Source: Sporosarcina jeotgali (GTDB lineage: Bacteria; Bacillota; Bacilli; Bacillales_A; Planococcaceae). From it: DNA of 64,000 bases. Position numbers and translations under genes: made by a program. Positions 18,852 to 29,483 of this stretch are shown one piece after another (position 1 is the stretch's first letter; the number at the start of each line of letters is the position of its first letter). The DNA is taken from assembly GCF_033304595.1 (NCBI RefSeq), contig NZ_CP116341.1:2268501-2332500 (forward strand). The letters are read 5' to 3'. A model generated the notes under the pieces. That model made no database searches. It had not been told where the DNA came from and saw nothing but the letters and a program-made list of their open reading frames with translations.

Positions 18852-21725
18852 TCATGTTACTGGATTTTCAGCTTGCTCGATTCTTGCCGACATCCGACTG
18901 CGATCTCGCTCCAGGATAGGTTTCAAGTACTTTCCTGTATACGACTTTTTATTTTCGGCCACTTGTTCCGGCGTTCCTGCAGCGATGATTTGCCCGCCCT
19001 TGTCACCGCCTTCAGGTCCAAGGTCAATAATATGGTCCACAGTTTTAATAACATCCAAGTTATGTTCGATGACTAATACTGTATTTCCCGTCTCAACAAG
19101 TCGTTCCAGCACTTTAAGAAGTTTGGCAATATCGTGTACATGAAGACCCGTCGTCGGTTCATCCAAAATGTAGAACGACTTTCCATTTGAACGTTTGTGA
19201 AGTTCAGAGGCAAGCTTGACGCGTTGTGCTTCTCCGCCGGAAAGTGTTGTGGCAGGCTGTCCTAATTGAACATACCCTAATCCGACGTCAACAATCGTTT
19301 GCAGCTTGCGCTGAATTTTAGGGATATTTTCAAAGAACACGGATGCAGATTCTGCTGTCATTTCAAGAACGTCTGCAATGTTCTTCCCTTTATACGTGAC
19401 TTCAAGCGTTTCCCGGTTATATCTCTTCCCGTGACATACATCACAAGGAACGTAGACGTCAGGCAAGAAATGCATTTCGATCTTAAGAATTCCGTCACCG
19501 CGACACGCTTCGCACCGTCCGCCTTTCACATTGAAACTGAATCTTCCTTTTTTATAGCCCCTGACTTTCGCCTCGTTCGTCATCGCAAATACATCTCTGA
19601 CATCGTCGAATACGCCTGTATACGTAGCAGGATTAGATCGCGGTGTCCGTCCAATTGGAGATTGGTCGATTTCAATTACCTTTTCTAATTCTTCCAATCC
19701 TTCAACGCTTTTATACGCACCCGGACGTTGTTTGGACCGATTCAGCTTTTGCGCCAATATTTTATACAGGACATTGTTGATTAGCGTACTTTTACCCGAT
19801 CCTGAAACACCTGTTACTGCGATAAACTGACCTAACGGAAACTCCGCATTCACTTTTTTAAGATTATTTTCAGTGGCACCTTTGATAATTATTTTGCGTC
19901 CATCCGATTTCCGGCGCTCAAACGGCAGTGGAATGTAACGCTTCCCGCTCAAATATTGCCCTGTCAATGAGTTAGGATCTGCCATCACTTCTTCTGGAGT
20001 CCCTGCAGAAACAATTTCGCCTCCCGCTACACCTGCCCCAGGGCCAATGTCGATCAGGTAGTCAGCTTCCATCATCGTGTCTTCATCATGCTCCACGACA
20101 ATGAGCGTGTTTCCGATATCTCTCATACTTTTCAATGTACTGATCAGCCGGTCATTATCTCTCTGATGCAGCCCAATCGAAGGTTCATCGAGTATATACA
20201 GGACGCCTGTTAAGCGTGAACCGATTTGAGTGGCAAGGCGGATACGCTGTGCTTCTCCGCCTGAAAGCGTTCCAGCTGCGCGGGATAGTGTTAGATAATC
20301 GAGGCCTACGTTAACCAGAAAACCGAGCCGCTCATTGATTTCCCGAAGGATCAGTTCAGCAATCTTAGCATCTTTTTCTGAAAGCTCAAGGTCATTGAAG
20401 AATGAGCTTGCTTCGGTAATCGATTTCTCGGTTACTTGACCAATGTGTATGTTATCCACTTTCACGGCGAGTGATTCTTGTTTCAACCGGTAGCCGTCAC
20501 ATGTAGGACATGGACGCTGCGCCATGTACTTCTCCATCTGTTCACGGACATAGTCAGAAGATGTGTCTTTGAAACGGCGTTCTACATTCGATAAAACCCC
20601 TTCGAAGTAAATCGCATTATCCCGAGTCTGTCCGAACTCATTTGTGTACTTGAATCGTATCCGTTCATCCTTGGATCCATAAAGAATCTTATTCAAATCC
20701 TCGGTTGCCATTTCACTTACAGGGCACTCCATTGAGATGCCATAATGATCAGCAACTGTCTTCAGCAGTTCTGGATAGTACTGTGAACTTGTAGGTATCC
20801 ATGGGACGATTGCATCGTCTTTTAGTGAAAGAGAGGGATCAGGAATCACAAGGTCCGGATCTACTTCTAATTTCATGCCAAGACCATCGCAGTCCGGGCA
20901 CGCACCAAATGGGCTGTTGAATGAAAACATTCTAGGTTCTAATTCACCGATAGAAAATCCGCAAATTGGACATGCATGGTGTTCGCTGAACAATAGTTCT
21001 TCCCCGTCGATCACATCCACAAGCGCGGTTCCTTCGGAAAGACGAAGTGCCGCTTCCAGGGAATCACTGAGACGGCCTGCAACTCCCTCTTTAATAACTA
21101 CCCGGTCAACAACCACTTCAATGTTATGCTTTTTGTTTTTGTTCAAGTCGATGTTGTCATCTAAATCGAAGGTTTCGCCATCAATTCTGACACGCACATA
21201 TCCTTGTTTTTTCAAGTCTTCCAGCAGCTTGACATGTGTCCCTTTTCTGCCCGAAACGATAGGCGCTAATATTTGGATGCGGGTCCGGTCTTCCAGCTCG
21301 AGCACACGGTCTGTCATCTGCTCTACTGTCTGTGATGTAATTTCGATCCCATGGTTGGGACAAATCGGTTTTCCAACGCGTGCAAACAGCAATCTTAAAT
21401 AGTCGTATACTTCCGTAACTGTTCCAACTGTGGAACGCGGATTTCGACTGGTGGTTTTCTGATCGATTGAAATGGCCGGAGAGAGTCCTTCAATAAGATC
21501 GACATCCGGTTTGTCCATTTGCCCAAGGAACTGCCGGGCATAGGAGGAGAGCGACTCCACGTACCGGCGCTGTCCTTCTGCATAAATCGTATCAAAAGCG
21601 AGGGATGATTTACCCGATCCTGAGAGACCTGTCATAACGACCAGCTGATCTCGGGGAATGGTGACGTTAATATTTTTCAAGTTATGCGCTCTTGCACCTT
21701 GAATGTAGATTTCAGTATTTTTCAT
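18852..21725 (-). CDS. uvrA: Excinuclease ABC subunit A
   Basis: Damage-recognition ATPase of nucleotide excision repair, working with UvrB. The 957 residues contain two ABC ATPase modules: Walker [14 protein letters not shown] near residue 31 and [13 protein letters not shown] in the second half, each with an LSGGEAQR signature. Zinc-binding clusters CPICGFSI...CPDC and CEACRGDG...CDVC are intact. It begins six bases after the uvrB stop with AAAGGTGAG before the ATG, giving the usual uvrBA operon. Confidence 0.98.
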   Translation of the reverse strand: MKNTEIYIQGARAHNLKNINVTIPRDQLVVMTGLSGSGKSSLAFDTIYAEGQRRYVESLSSYARQFLGQMDKPDVDLIEGLSPAISIDQKTTSRNPRSTVGTVTEVYDYLRLLFARVGKPICPNHGIEITSQTVEQMTDRVLELEDRTRIQILAPIVSGRKGTHVKLLEDLKKQGYVRVRIDGETFDLDDNIDLNKNKKHNIEVVVDRVVIKEGVAGRLSDSLEAALRLSEGTALVDVIDGEELLFSEHHACPICGFSIGELEPRMFSFNSPFGACPDCDGLGMKLEVDPDLVIPDPSLSLKDDAIVPWIPTSSQYYPELLKTVADHYGISMECPVSEMATEDLNKILYGSKDERIRFKYTNEFGQTRDNAIYFEGVLSNVERRFKDTSSDYVREQMEKYMAQRPCPTCDGYRLKQESLAVKVDNIHIGQVTEKSITEASSFFNDLELSEKDAKIAELILREINERLGFLVNVGLDYLTLSRAAGTLSGGEAQRIRLATQIGSRLTGVLYILDEPSIGLHQRDNDRLISTLKSMRDIGNTLIVVEHDEDTMMEADYLIDIGPGAGVAGGEIVSAGTPEEVMADPNSLTGQYLSGKRYIPLPFERRKSDGRKIIIKGATENNLKKVNAEFPLGQFIAVTGVSGSGKSTLINNVLYKILAQKLNRSKQRPGAYKSVEGLEELEKVIEIDQSPIGRTPRSNPATYTGVFDDVRDVFAMTNEAKVRGYKKGRFSFNVKGGRCEACRGDGILKIEMHFLPDVYVPCDVCHGKRYNRETLEVTYKGKNIADVLEMTAESASVFFENIPKIQRKLQTIVDVGLGYVQLGQPATTLSGGEAQRVKLASELHKRSNGKSFYILDEPTTGLHVHDIAKLLKVLERLVETGNTVLVIEHNLDVIKTVDHIIDLGPEGGDKGGQIIAAGTPEQVAENKKSYTGKYLKPILERDRSRMSARIEQAENPVT

Positions 21726-21731
21726 GCCTTC

Positions 21732-23714
21732 TCACCTTTCCGCTTTCAATTCCAATATGGTATCTCTAAGCTCAGCAGCACGCTCAAAGTCGAGCGCCTT
21801 CGCTGATTCTTTCATTTCTTTTTCAAGCGATGCCAGCAATGTCAGTTTTTCTTCTTTCGTCAACTTCTTGCCTTCTGTCACTTTATCCATAAACGAAAGC
21901 GATTCTTCAGAAGCTTGTGTCGCACGGATGACATCGCGAATTCCTTTTTGAATCGTTTTCGGTGTTATATTATGTTCTTCGTTATACGCCATTTGTTTTT
22001 CTCTGCGGCGCTCGGTTTCCTCAATTGCTTTGTTCATCGAATCCGTATATCTATCCGCATACATAATGACTCGTCCTTCAGAGTTCCGTGCTGCGCGTCC
22101 AATTGTTTGGATGAGTGCACGTTCTGAACGAAGGAACCCTTCTTTGTCCGCATCGAGAATGGTTACGAGTGATACTTCTGGGATATCGAGACCTTCCCTC
22201 AACAAGTTAATGCCTACTAAGGCATCGTAAGTTCCCAGTCGCAGTTCGCGAATTATTTCGATTCGCTCCAGTGTTTTAATCTCCGAGTGAAGATAGTTCA
22301 CTTTCACTCCAGCTTCTTTCAAATAATCCGTCAAGTCCTCAGACATTTTTTTAGTAAGTGTTGTGATAAGCACCCGTTCATTTCTTTTACTGCGCTCGTT
22401 GATTTCATCGAGCAGATCATCAATTTGTCCTTCGATCGGACGCACTTCAATGATCGGATCGAGCAAACCGGTGGGACGGATAATTTGTTCTACCATTTTA
22501 GGTGTATGTTCTATTTCATACGGTCCTGGTGTTGCAGAGACATAAATCGCCTGGTTCACGTGCTTTTCAAATTCTTCGAACATGAGCGGACGGTTGTCCA
22601 GAGCAGAAGGAAGCCGGAATCCATGTTCAACCAGAACTTTTTTCCTCGCTTGGTCTCCGTTATACATGCCTCGGATTTGCGGAAGCGTCACGTGGCTTTC
22701 ATCTGCCACAATGAGGAAGTCATCAGGGAAATAGTCAATCAGCGTATAGGGTGTCTCCCCAGCATCACGAAGCGATAAGTGACGTGAATAGTTTTCGATT
22801 CCTGAACAGAATCCCATCTCACGCATCATTTCTAAGTCGTATCGTGTTCGCTGCTCTAGTCGCTGTGCTTCTAAGAGTTTGTCGTTCTCTCTCATGATTT
22901 TCAGCTGTTCTTCCAATTCTATTTCAATTCGTTCGATCGCCTTGACCATTTTCGCTTCACCTGTAACGAAGTGGGAATTCGGGAAGATTGCGACGTGTTC
23001 GCGTTCACCCAGCACTTCACCTGTCAGTGCATCTACTTCACGCAATCGATCGATTTCGTCTCCGAAAAATTCTATGCGGATACATCTTTCATCTTGAGAC
23101 GCCGGGAAGATTTCTACTACATCCCCTCTTACACGGAACGTTCCGCGTGTAAAACTCACATCGTTCCGTTCGTATAAGTTATCAACGAATTTCCGTAATA
23201 GCTGATTTCTGTCAATCTCGAGTCCGGGACGGAGGGATATCATGTGAGACCCATATTCTTCCGGTGACCCCAAACCGTATATACAAGAAACCGACGCGAC
23301 AATCAGTACATCTTTCCGTTCAAAAAGGGATGCAGTTGCAGAGTGACGCAATTTATCGATTTCATCATTAATACTTGAGTCTTTCTCTATATACGTATCT
23401 GTTTGCGGGACATACGCTTCCGGCTGATAATAATCGTAAAAGCTGACAAAGTATTCAACTGCATTATCAGGGAAGAACTCTTTGAATTCACTGTAAAGCT
23501 GCCCTGCAAGCGTTTTGTTATGTGCGATGACCAAAGTCGGTTTATTGATTTCTGTTACGACGTTGGAAACGGTAAATGTCTTACCTGTACCTGTTGCCCC
23601 CAGCAGCGTCTGATGCTTCTCGCCGTTCTTGATACCAGCGACTAATTTTTTGATAGCAGCAGGCTGATCGCCTTGGGGTGTATATGGGGCTTGCAGATTA
23701 AATGTATCTGTCAC
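21732..23714 (-). CDS. uvrB: Excinuclease ABC subunit B
   Basis: DNA helicase-like damage verification subunit. The 660 residues show Walker [13 protein letters not shown], the beta-hairpin [18 protein letters not shown], Walker B-type [11 protein letters not shown], helicase motif [12 protein letters not shown] and a C-terminal UVR motif ([20 protein letters not shown]) that recruits UvrC. The start is a GTG at 23714 with AGGGAGTGACGTTCA before it. LexA control is expected from family knowledge, but I did not identify a clear LexA box. Confidence 0.98.
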   Translation of the reverse strand: MTDTFNLQAPYTPQGDQPAAIKKLVAGIKNGEKHQTLLGATGTGKTFTVSNVVTEINKPTLVIAHNKTLAGQLYSEFKEFFPDNAVEYFVSFYDYYQPEAYVPQTDTYIEKDSSINDEIDKLRHSATASLFERKDVLIVASVSCIYGLGSPEEYGSHMISLRPGLEIDRNQLLRKFVDNLYERNDVSFTRGTFRVRGDVVEIFPASQDERCIRIEFFGDEIDRLREVDALTGEVLGEREHVAIFPNSHFVTGEAKMVKAIERIEIELEEQLKIMRENDKLLEAQRLEQRTRYDLEMMREMGFCSGIENYSRHLSLRDAGETPYTLIDYFPDDFLIVADESHVTLPQIRGMYNGDQARKKVLVEHGFRLPSALDNRPLMFEEFEKHVNQAIYVSATPGPYEIEHTPKMVEQIIRPTGLLDPIIEVRPIEGQIDDLLDEINERSKRNERVLITTLTKKMSEDLTDYLKEAGVKVNYLHSEIKTLERIEIIRELRLGTYDALVGINLLREGLDIPEVSLVTILDADKEGFLRSERALIQTIGRAARNSEGRVIMYADRYTDSMNKAIEETERRREKQMAYNEEHNITPKTIQKGIRDVIRATQASEESLSFMDKVTEGKKLTKEEKLTLLASLEKEMKESAKALDFERAAELRDTILELKAER

Positions 23715-23802
23715 TGAACGTCACTCCCTAGTATTCCTCTATAGTCTATTTTATCACATTCCCTCTCTAACCCAAAGCGAAAAGCGAACGTACGTTTTTT
23801 CT

Positions 23803-23835
23803 CAAAAAAAACCTGCACGCAAATGCGCACAGGTT
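23803..23835 (-). terminator. Terminator of the IDEAL-domain gene
   Basis: AACCTGyrCGC/GCGCACAGGTT hairpin followed by a run of eight Ts on the minus strand, five bases beyond the stop at 23840. Confidence 0.85.
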
Positions 23836-23839
23836 GGAA

Positions 23840-24076
23840 TCATTCTTTTTCGTCCAGCTGCTGAAGAGAATCTGTCAGCTGCATAAAGGTCGGCTTATCA
23901 TTACGATCCAGGGCCGCATCAATCTCTTCCAGCAAACGTGTTCGAGTTTGTTCACGGTGGATGTGATTCAAAAACAAATCGATGTAGATGTCATTCAGCA
24001 TTTTTTCCGCTTGCATTGAGGAACTATTCTTTCCCACAGCCTTTAGGAACTCAGCATATGAATAATTATTCTCCAT
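23840..24076 (-). CDS. IDEAL-domain protein
   Basis: A 78-residue protein with LLEEIDAALDRNDKPTF near the C-terminus, the IDEAL motif shared by Bacillales proteins such as ComK-interacting and YpiB-type regulators. The N-terminal half (SYAEFLKAVGKNSSSMQAEKML) is helical. The function is unknown; a protein-interaction role is inferred. The ATG at 24076 has GAGGTG six bases upstream; a GTG at 24085 overlaps that site and is rejected. It is a single-gene unit between uvrB and ecsB. Confidence 0.85.
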   Translation of the reverse strand: MENNYSYAEFLKAVGKNSSSMQAEKMLNDIYIDLFLNHIHREQTRTRLLEEIDAALDRNDKPTFMQLTDSLQQLDEKE

Positions 24077-24151
24077 CTCTCTCACCTCGGAACCCTTTTA
24101 ATTATTGTAACGAATCCTTCCTCCATATTGCAAGTACTTTTTCGAATATTC

Positions 24152-25360
24152 CTACTCTTCTTCTTTATTATTCGTTAAGCGAATGGTTGCTTCAGATATA
24201 ATCAGTACAACAGCCCCCATAATGAAAGGTGTTACTGACAAACCATGCATGAGTAAACCTGCAAGTAAAACGAGGCCTGCCTGCAGCCATTGGACACGCT
24301 CAGTTAAACGGAAAATTTCCTTTGGACGTGCTTCTTCTGTATTCGGGAATAATAAATCCATGCGGAATTCATCTCCGCCACGCAATGTTTGCAGCGTTTG
24401 AATTGCAGATGCGAAGGCAAGTGCTCCAATGAAAACAAATGCGACGATTGGAAATGGGATGAATACTACTCCTAAAATAGACAACACCGTCAGCCGCAGC
24501 CACAGCCAAAATGATTCGTCCGTCCGGATAAACGTCCGACGCAGCAAAAAGCTTTGTGCATCTGTTCGTTCTACGTGTGCGTCAGGCATGAATACACCAA
24601 GCCAAGACCGTTTGCTGATAGACCCCTTCAAATGTGGGACCTCGGTGAAATAGTTTGCAAAACGATAAAAGCCCATCATCCGATTCTGCTCAAGTTCGAT
24701 AAAATGAGTATAAGGGAACGGCTGCATCGCTGCTTTCTTCTTCCACAGTAAACCGTAGAGCACATAGGCAATTGCAATGACCGCCAGGATAATCCACTGT
24801 TCAGTCAAGACTGCATAAAACACTAGCGTGCTTAGCACGAAACGAATGAAACGATCTTGCCATACCCCTTGTCCTTCGTTCGCTTTGCGATAAAGGAACT
24901 CCGTTCGCACACTCGCCCACATCGCGACGATGACTATCAGCAGCAATAAGCCAAATACTGATTTACCGCCAATATCATATGCACTTAACATGGGAAGCGC
25001 GACGATGAAAACAATGATTGGCAACGGTAATTTTGAGAAGAACGTCCAGTTCAGCGCTCTGCCTGTATACGTCGGCAACTCTTTTTCAAGAGGCAGCAAA
25101 TAGACAGCATCTGCTGGTTTAAGCAGCGTCACGGGTGTGGCAATGAACGTTGAGCCTGCGAGCAATAATGCAATCAGCCAAGCTGCCGGCAACTCCGCGG
25201 GTACATCTTTTAGCCATTCGCTGTAAGCATAGCCTGCTGCTCCGATTGAAAACAGCATCACAATCGCCAAATGCCCAGTGAACACATACTGCAAGTACCG
25301 CTGCAACTCCATTACATATTTTCCGAAACGACTTCCCCACAGATCACGTAAGCTGTTCAT
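24152..25360 (-). CDS. ecsB: ABC transporter permease EcsB
   Basis: 402 residues with about eight hydrophobic segments (AWLIALLLAGSTFIATPVTLL; LPLPIIVFIVALPMLSA; VFGLLLLIVIVAMWASV; VFIPFPIVAFVFIGALAFASA; LVLLAGLLMHGLSVTPFIMG). It is the membrane partner of EcsA, and the two reading frames overlap by 17 bases. In B. subtilis the Ecs system affects exoprotein secretion, competence and intramembrane proteolysis (RasP); the transported substrate is debated. No third ecsC gene is present. Divergent from hit, as in Bacillus. Confidence 0.93.
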   Translation of the reverse strand: MNSLRDLWGSRFGKYVMELQRYLQYVFTGHLAIVMLFSIGAAGYAYSEWLKDVPAELPAAWLIALLLAGSTFIATPVTLLKPADAVYLLPLEKELPTYTGRALNWTFFSKLPLPIIVFIVALPMLSAYDIGGKSVFGLLLLIVIVAMWASVRTEFLYRKANEGQGVWQDRFIRFVLSTLVFYAVLTEQWIILAVIAIAYVLYGLLWKKKAAMQPFPYTHFIELEQNRMMGFYRFANYFTEVPHLKGSISKRSWLGVFMPDAHVERTDAQSFLLRRTFIRTDESFWLWLRLTVLSILGVVFIPFPIVAFVFIGALAFASAIQTLQTLRGGDEFRMDLLFPNTEEARPKEIFRLTERVQWLQAGLVLLAGLLMHGLSVTPFIMGAVVLIISEATIRLTNNKEEE

Positions 25361-26093
25361 AATCAGCTTCCTCTGTCATCGCAATGTATAAATCGTCCAA
25401 TGACGCTTCCGGACGCCCGAATGCTTTTCGCAAATCGTCCATTGTTCCGTGTGCCCGCACGCTGCCTTCGTGCAAGAGGATGATTCGATCACAATGTTTT
25501 TCAGCGGTTGACAATACGTGTGTCGACATTAAAACTGATGCGCCATTTTCCGTTCTCTGTGTAAGCTGAGCAAGCAATGAGCGAATCCCCAGTGGATCAA
25601 GTCCGACAAAAGGTTCATCGATAATATAGAGTGCTGGTTCTGCAAGAAACGCACACATAATCATAACTTTTTGCCGCATCCCTTTTGAGAAATGAGACGG
25701 ATACCATTTTAAGCGTTTTTCCATTCGAAACTCTTTCAGTAACGCTGCTGATCTTGCTTCAAATACGTCCTGAGGAATTCCATACGCCATCGCAGTAAGT
25801 TCCAAATGCTCACGCAGTGTCAGTTCCTCATACAAAATTGGAGTTTCAGGAATATAGCTGAACGACTTCCGATACTTTTCAGCGTCCTCGTCAAATGTGA
25901 CACCGTTAATTTCAATGGCTCCTCCTTGAGGATTCATTAACCCGATAATGTGTTTGATAGTTGTACTTTTACCGGCACCGTTTAGTCCAATCAGCCCGAC
26001 TAATTCACCTTTTTGAATGTTAAATGAAACTTCATGCAGAACAGGTTTTCTTGAATAACCGCCTGTTACGTCTTTCAAGTCAAGTATTGCCAT
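25344..26093 (-). CDS. ecsA: ABC transporter ATP-binding protein EcsA
   Basis: A 249-residue ABC ATPase with Walker A GLNGAGKST (about 36-44), a variant signature HFSKGMRQKVMIM in place of LSGGQ, Walker B LYIIDEPFVGLDP and switch His in STHV. Upstream is GGAGGAAGACGC. It pairs with EcsB and faces hit across a 119-base divergent intergenic region. Confidence 0.95.
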   Translation of the reverse strand: MAILDLKDVTGGYSRKPVLHEVSFNIQKGELVGLIGLNGAGKSTTIKHIIGLMNPQGGAIEINGVTFDEDAEKYRKSFSYIPETPILYEELTLREHLELTAMAYGIPQDVFEARSAALLKEFRMEKRLKWYPSHFSKGMRQKVMIMCAFLAEPALYIIDEPFVGLDPLGIRSLLAQLTQRTENGASVLMSTHVLSTAEKHCDRIILLHEGSVRAHGTMDDLRKAFGRPEASLDDLYIAMTEEADYEQLT

Positions 26094-26212
26094 GCGTCTT
26101 CCTCCATTCTTCTTCTAGTTTACCAAATCTGAAACAACAATGCCTTGTCCAGCTCATGCCGATTATCTGAAAATATGCTACACTAATGACATTCATGAAA
26201 GGAAGTGTACAA

Positions 26213-26644
26213 ATGTCCTCTTGTATTTTCTGTAAAATCGCAGCTGGGGAACTCCCTGGAGAAGTTTTGTATGAAGATGAACACGTAATTGCTTTCATGG
26301 ACATTATGCCAGTCACTAAAGGGCATGTCCTCTTAATTCCTAAAAACCATAGGGAAAATGTGTATGACCTGACTTCCGATGAGGCTTCTCATCTATTTGC
26401 AGTTGCTCCTAAACTTGCAAATGCCATTAAGGATACGTTTAACCCTGCTGGGATGAACCTTGTCCAAAATAATGGTGCTGCAGCAGGCCAAGCCGTTTTC
26501 CACTTCCATCTGCATTTTGTTCCAAGATATGATGAAACAGATGGGTACCGTCCAACATGGGATCAAAAAACAGAAGAATTCCCTAGTGAACGAATTCACG
26601 AACTTGCAGGAGACATTAAAAAACATCTCCAAACACACGCATAA
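26213..26644 (+). CDS. hit: HIT family hydrolase (Hit)
   Basis: A 143-residue histidine-triad protein. The nucleotide hydrolysis motif His97-Phe-His99-Leu-His101 is in VFHFHLHFVPR. A zinc-type N-terminus CIFCKIAAGE supplies Cys4 and Cys7. Hydrolysis of nucleotide monophosphate-linked substrates, for example aminoacyl- or sugar-adenylates, is typical of the HINT branch; the physiological substrate is unknown. The frame opens at 26186, but AAGGAAGTG before the ATG at 26213 decides the start. Confidence 0.96.
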   Translation: MSSCIFCKIAAGELPGEVLYEDEHVIAFMDIMPVTKGHVLLIPKNHRENVYDLTSDEASHLFAVAPKLANAIKDTFNPAGMNLVQNNGAAAGQAVFHFHLHFVPRYDETDGYRPTWDQKTEEFPSERIHELAGDIKKHLQTHA

Positions 26645-26721
26645 CAACTCATTTAAAATGCAACCAGGTTTTAACGATGCATGACAAGGAAATGAAACGA
26701 ATAGGAAGGAGTGAGCAATTC

Positions 26722-27078
26722 ATGAAAACATCTACATTTTTTGCAGGACTGGCCGTTGGGTCAGTGGCTGCTGCGATTACAGTACTATACTCAACTCCAC
26801 AATCCGGAAGCGAGATGCGTTCGTCTGTAGCAACTGCATCTGCCGATTTGAAGGCAAAGCTGAAAGATGTGAAAGGCCGAGTGAATGAGTTGAAAGAATC
26901 TGTTTCAGATTTTGCGAACCAAAACGTTCAGCCTGCAATTGAAGGGGTCAAAGATTCTGTAGGCGGCTGGCGCACTGCGGATGAAGGATCACGTAACCGT
27001 CTGGAAAACGAGATCCAAGAAATTCAATCTGCAATTGAAGAACTTGAACGGCATGTTGCAGCACAGCACAATCATTAA
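26722..27078 (+). CDS. YtxH-domain protein (YhaH-like)
   Basis: 118 residues. The N-terminal hydrophobic segment (about 4-22, FFAGLAVGSVAAAITVLYSTP) is followed by the YtxH-type helical region (SADLKAKLKDVKGRVNELKE), predicted amphipathic or coiled coil up to ELERHVAAQ. It is probably a membrane-tethered stress-related protein; family members in B. subtilis belong to the general stress regulon, but I saw no sigma-B promoter here. AAGGAG precedes the ATG at 26722; the upstream extension of the frame is rejected. Confidence 0.85.
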   Translation: MKTSTFFAGLAVGSVAAAITVLYSTPQSGSEMRSSVATASADLKAKLKDVKGRVNELKESVSDFANQNVQPAIEGVKDSVGGWRTADEGSRNRLENEIQEIQSAIEELERHVAAQHNH

Positions 27079-27088
27079 AAAGACCTCT

Positions 27089-27120
27089 AAAACATCCCTC
27101 ATTTTCGGGGATGTTTTTTA
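27089..27120 (+). terminator. Terminator after the YtxH gene
   Basis: ACATCCC/GGGATGT hairpin followed by TTTTTTA, ten bases after the stop. Confidence 0.85.
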
Positions 27121-27233
27121 TTTTGAGATGAAAATTTTTAACGAATTGAATTATTTTTTAATTCTAACTTTTTTATTTGTTGCTTTCTTGCTATAATGAA
27201 AACATCTATAAAATATAGGAAGTGGGTGCTGGC

Positions 27234-27821
27234 ATGTCCGAACAGGAATATTCCTACAAGGAAGCAATGATTTACACTCAACGTCTTGCGCAGATGTCGA
27301 AAGCGTTGTGGAAGGCTGTTGAAAAAGACTGGCAACAATGGATAAAACCTTATGACTTGAATATTAACGAACATCATATCCTTTGGATTGCCTATCATCT
27401 GCAAGGTGCCACAATATCGGATATTGCAAAGTTTGGAGTCATGCATGTCTCTACTGCATTCAACTTTTCCAAAAAGCTGGAACAGCGAGGGTACTTAAAG
27501 TTTTTCAAAAAAGAAGATGACCGCAGGAATACATATGTCCTCGTCACTGAACTGGGCGAAGAATTACTTAAAGAAATGACGGAAAACTACTTTGTCTCCG
27601 ATCATACAATTTTGGACGGATCACTTCCGATCAAAAATCTCTATGGAAAGTTCCCTGAGTTTTTGGAGGTCATGTCCGTTATTCGCAATGTATACGGTGA
27701 AGATTTTATGGAAATTTTCGAAAAGGGATTCGAAAGTCTCGGTCAGACATTCAATGAGGAAAATGGGCATCTGACTGCAGCCCCTGCCAATCTGAAGCTC
27801 GCTTCAGGTGAGGATAAATAA
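27234..27821 (+). CDS. scoC: Transition-state regulator ScoC/Hpr (MarR family)
   Basis: A 195-residue winged-helix repressor. The core from [19 protein letters not shown] through [15 protein letters not shown] and [23 protein letters not shown] is, from memory, nearly identical to B. subtilis Hpr. ScoC represses extracellular protease, oligopeptide permease and sporulation genes in the transition state. The C-terminal tail after about residue 165 is divergent. The frame opens at a GTG four codons earlier; the ATG at 27234, with AGGAAGTGG ahead, is preferred. Location between the ecs/hit group and prsA is conserved. Confidence 0.96.
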   Translation: MSEQEYSYKEAMIYTQRLAQMSKALWKAVEKDWQQWIKPYDLNINEHHILWIAYHLQGATISDIAKFGVMHVSTAFNFSKKLEQRGYLKFFKKEDDRRNTYVLVTELGEELLKEMTENYFVSDHTILDGSLPIKNLYGKFPEFLEVMSVIRNVYGEDFMEIFEKGFESLGQTFNEENGHLTAAPANLKLASGEDK

Positions 27822-27880
27822 TTCCCAAATCTCTGCCCAGTCTGCTATGATGGATAGAGATGTCCAAAGGGGGTATGCAC

Positions 27881-28066
27881 GTGATTTTGATAATAACTGT
27901 TCTCTTTTCATTATTCTACTTGTTCCAAATCAACAAGATGACGTTCGCACTTTGCGAATCACGAGAAATTCCTGAAGAAAAGCAAAATAAAATATATGCA
28001 ACTGTAAATGTGCTGATTACTATTTTAATGTTGTCACTTTACGTAGAAGTCTTTTTAAAGGTTTAA
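27881..28066 (+). CDS. Small two-helix membrane protein, unknown
   Basis: I do not recognise this 61-residue protein. It has two predicted transmembrane helices (LIITVLFSLFYLFQI near the N-terminus and TVNVLITILMLSLYVEVFL near the C-terminus) joined by a charged loop, CESREIPEEKQNK. The frame has upstream ATGs at 27860 and 27875, but AAAGGGGG seven bases before GTG at 27881 is best placed. It has its own terminator (28074-28108) and follows scoC by 59 bases. Confidence 0.65.
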   Translation: MILIITVLFSLFYLFQINKMTFALCESREIPEEKQNKIYATVNVLITILMLSLYVEVFLKV

Positions 28067-28073
28067 TAAAATG

Positions 28074-28108
28074 AAAAGTCCACCCCTAATACGGGGTGGA
28101 CTTTTATT
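28074..28108. terminator. Bidirectional terminator
   Basis: AAAAGTCCACCCC/GGGGTGGACTTTT, a 13-bp stem with T-runs on both strands. It serves the small membrane gene on the plus strand and the YjcZ-like gene on the minus strand. Confidence 0.9.
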
Positions 28109-28114
28109 TACATT

Positions 28115-28216
28115 TTAGTACAAGTATGCCGCGCCTACAATGATCAATAGAATGAACAGGACAACCAACAATGCGAATCCAGATCCTGCTCCAGTACCTC
28201 CAGCGTATCCACTCAT
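28115..28216 (-). CDS. YjcZ-type very small Gly-rich membrane protein
   Basis: A 33-codon gene reading MSGYAGGTGAGSGFALLVVL and then FILLIIVGAAYLY. It has a Gly-rich head and a single hydrophobic helix, the layout of the YjcZ family of sporulation-associated micropeptides in Bacillales. A strong GAGGGGGTG lies five bases before the ATG at 28216, and the shared hairpin at 28074-28108 follows the stop. It is easily missed because of its length. Its function is unknown; a membrane location is inferred from the helix. Confidence 0.8.
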   Translation of the reverse strand: MSGYAGGTGAGSGFALLVVLFILLIIVGAAYLY

Positions 28217-28359
28217 CGAAGCACCCCCTCTCTTCTTTTGTATCTTATGCGAACCCCTTTTCAATAGTTGGGCGAATTTAACGGGAACTTTTTTGTACTC
28301 GATTCGTTTGTATGTTATAGTGTCACTTGTTAATTACATTTACAGAGGAGTATCTAACT

Positions 28360-29304
28360 ATGATGAAAAAAACAGTACTATCGTTCACGTTAGCAGCATC
28401 TGTTCTTGCACTCTCGGCTTGTTCAGGGAATGCTTCTGATGACGAAGCAATCGTTACATCCAAAGATGGAGATATAACAAAGAGTGAGTTTTACCAAGAG
28501 ATGAAAGATTCTGTTGGTGAACAAGCACTGCAAATGATGGTTATTGAAAAGGTCCTCGATTCAAAATATGATGTATCTGACAAAGATGTGCAGGCAGAAT
28601 TTGATGACGTCAAAGAACAGCTTGGCGATAATTTCGATCAATACCTTGCACAACAAGGTCAAACAGCAGATGGTTTCAAAAAGGCAATCAAGCTCAATAA
28701 GTTGCAAGAAGCAGCGCTTACAGACGGCATTGAAGTAAGCGATGATGAACTCAACAAATATCTTGAGCAGAAAAATACAGAAGTGAAAGCGAGCCACATC
28801 TTAGTAGAGGATGAAGAAACTGCTAAAGAAGTGAAAAAGAAAGCGGACGCTGGTGAAGATTTCGCGAAGCTTGCGAAAGAATACTCAACTGAAGAAGGCG
28901 CTAAAGAGTCTGGCGGCGAGCTTGGATGGTTCGGTGAAGGTAAAATGGTTCAGGAATTCTGGGATGCTGCTGTCGCAATGAAAAAAGGGACAATCAGCGA
29001 ACCGGTTCAATCTGAATTTGGTTACCACATCATCAAACTAGAAGACACTCGTAAAGTCGATGACAAAGAGCCTTCTAAAGAAGACAAAGCAAAAGCTAAA
29101 GATGAGTTGAAGCTTGCAAAAGCAGATACTAGCACAATCGTCGACAAAGTTGCGAAGCTTATGAAAGACGCTGACGTGAAAGTGAAAGACAAAGATTTGA
29201 AGTCTGCACTGGATATGTTCAACGAAAGCAAGCCAGAAGCTAAAGAAGACGGCGCAGATGCACCGGCTGATACTGAAGCGGATGCAGAAGACGAAGAAAA
29301 GTAA
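28360..29304 (+). CDS. prsA: Foldase lipoprotein PrsA (parvulin PPIase)
   Basis: Extracytoplasmic peptidyl-prolyl isomerase that assists folding of secreted proteins at the membrane-wall interface. The 314-residue precursor has a lipoprotein signal ending in lipobox LSAC (Cys21), a SurA-like N-terminal chaperone region, and a PpiC parvulin domain (about 135-225) with ASHILVEDEETAKEV, GGELGWFGEGKM and FGYHIIKLED. The C-terminus is Lys-rich, then strongly acidic. The Met-Met start at 28360 follows GAGGAG; the 11-residue upstream extension is rejected. Lgt in this window would lipidate it. Confidence 0.96.
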   Translation: MMKKTVLSFTLAASVLALSACSGNASDDEAIVTSKDGDITKSEFYQEMKDSVGEQALQMMVIEKVLDSKYDVSDKDVQAEFDDVKEQLGDNFDQYLAQQGQTADGFKKAIKLNKLQEAALTDGIEVSDDELNKYLEQKNTEVKASHILVEDEETAKEVKKKADAGEDFAKLAKEYSTEEGAKESGGELGWFGEGKMVQEFWDAAVAMKKGTISEPVQSEFGYHIIKLEDTRKVDDKEPSKEDKAKAKDELKLAKADTSTIVDKVAKLMKDADVKVKDKDLKSALDMFNESKPEAKEDGADAPADTEADAEDEEK

Positions 29305-29315
29305 TTTAGAATAGC

Positions 29316-29358
29316 CACATGGTTTGTCAGTTGATCTGACGGACCATGTGGTTTTTTT
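29316..29358 (+). terminator. Terminator of prsA
   Basis: CCACATGGT...ACCATGTGG hairpin, extended inwards by TGTCAG/CTGACG, followed by seven Ts. Confidence 0.9.
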
Positions 29359-29483
29359 ATGGGGATTTTATGGGCACTTTCTTTTTTCCCGCGGCATACT
29401 CCCCTTTTGCATTCCGTATCCAAGGTCGCGACCAATTATCTTTTCTTAAAAGCCTGATTGGTGTGCTTCGCTCCGCTGCGCAT

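Noticed and set aside
27860..27880. Upstream ATG starts for the small membrane gene at 27881
   Set aside because: They overlap or abut the AAAGGGGG ribosome-binding site, which is correctly spaced only for the GTG at 27881.
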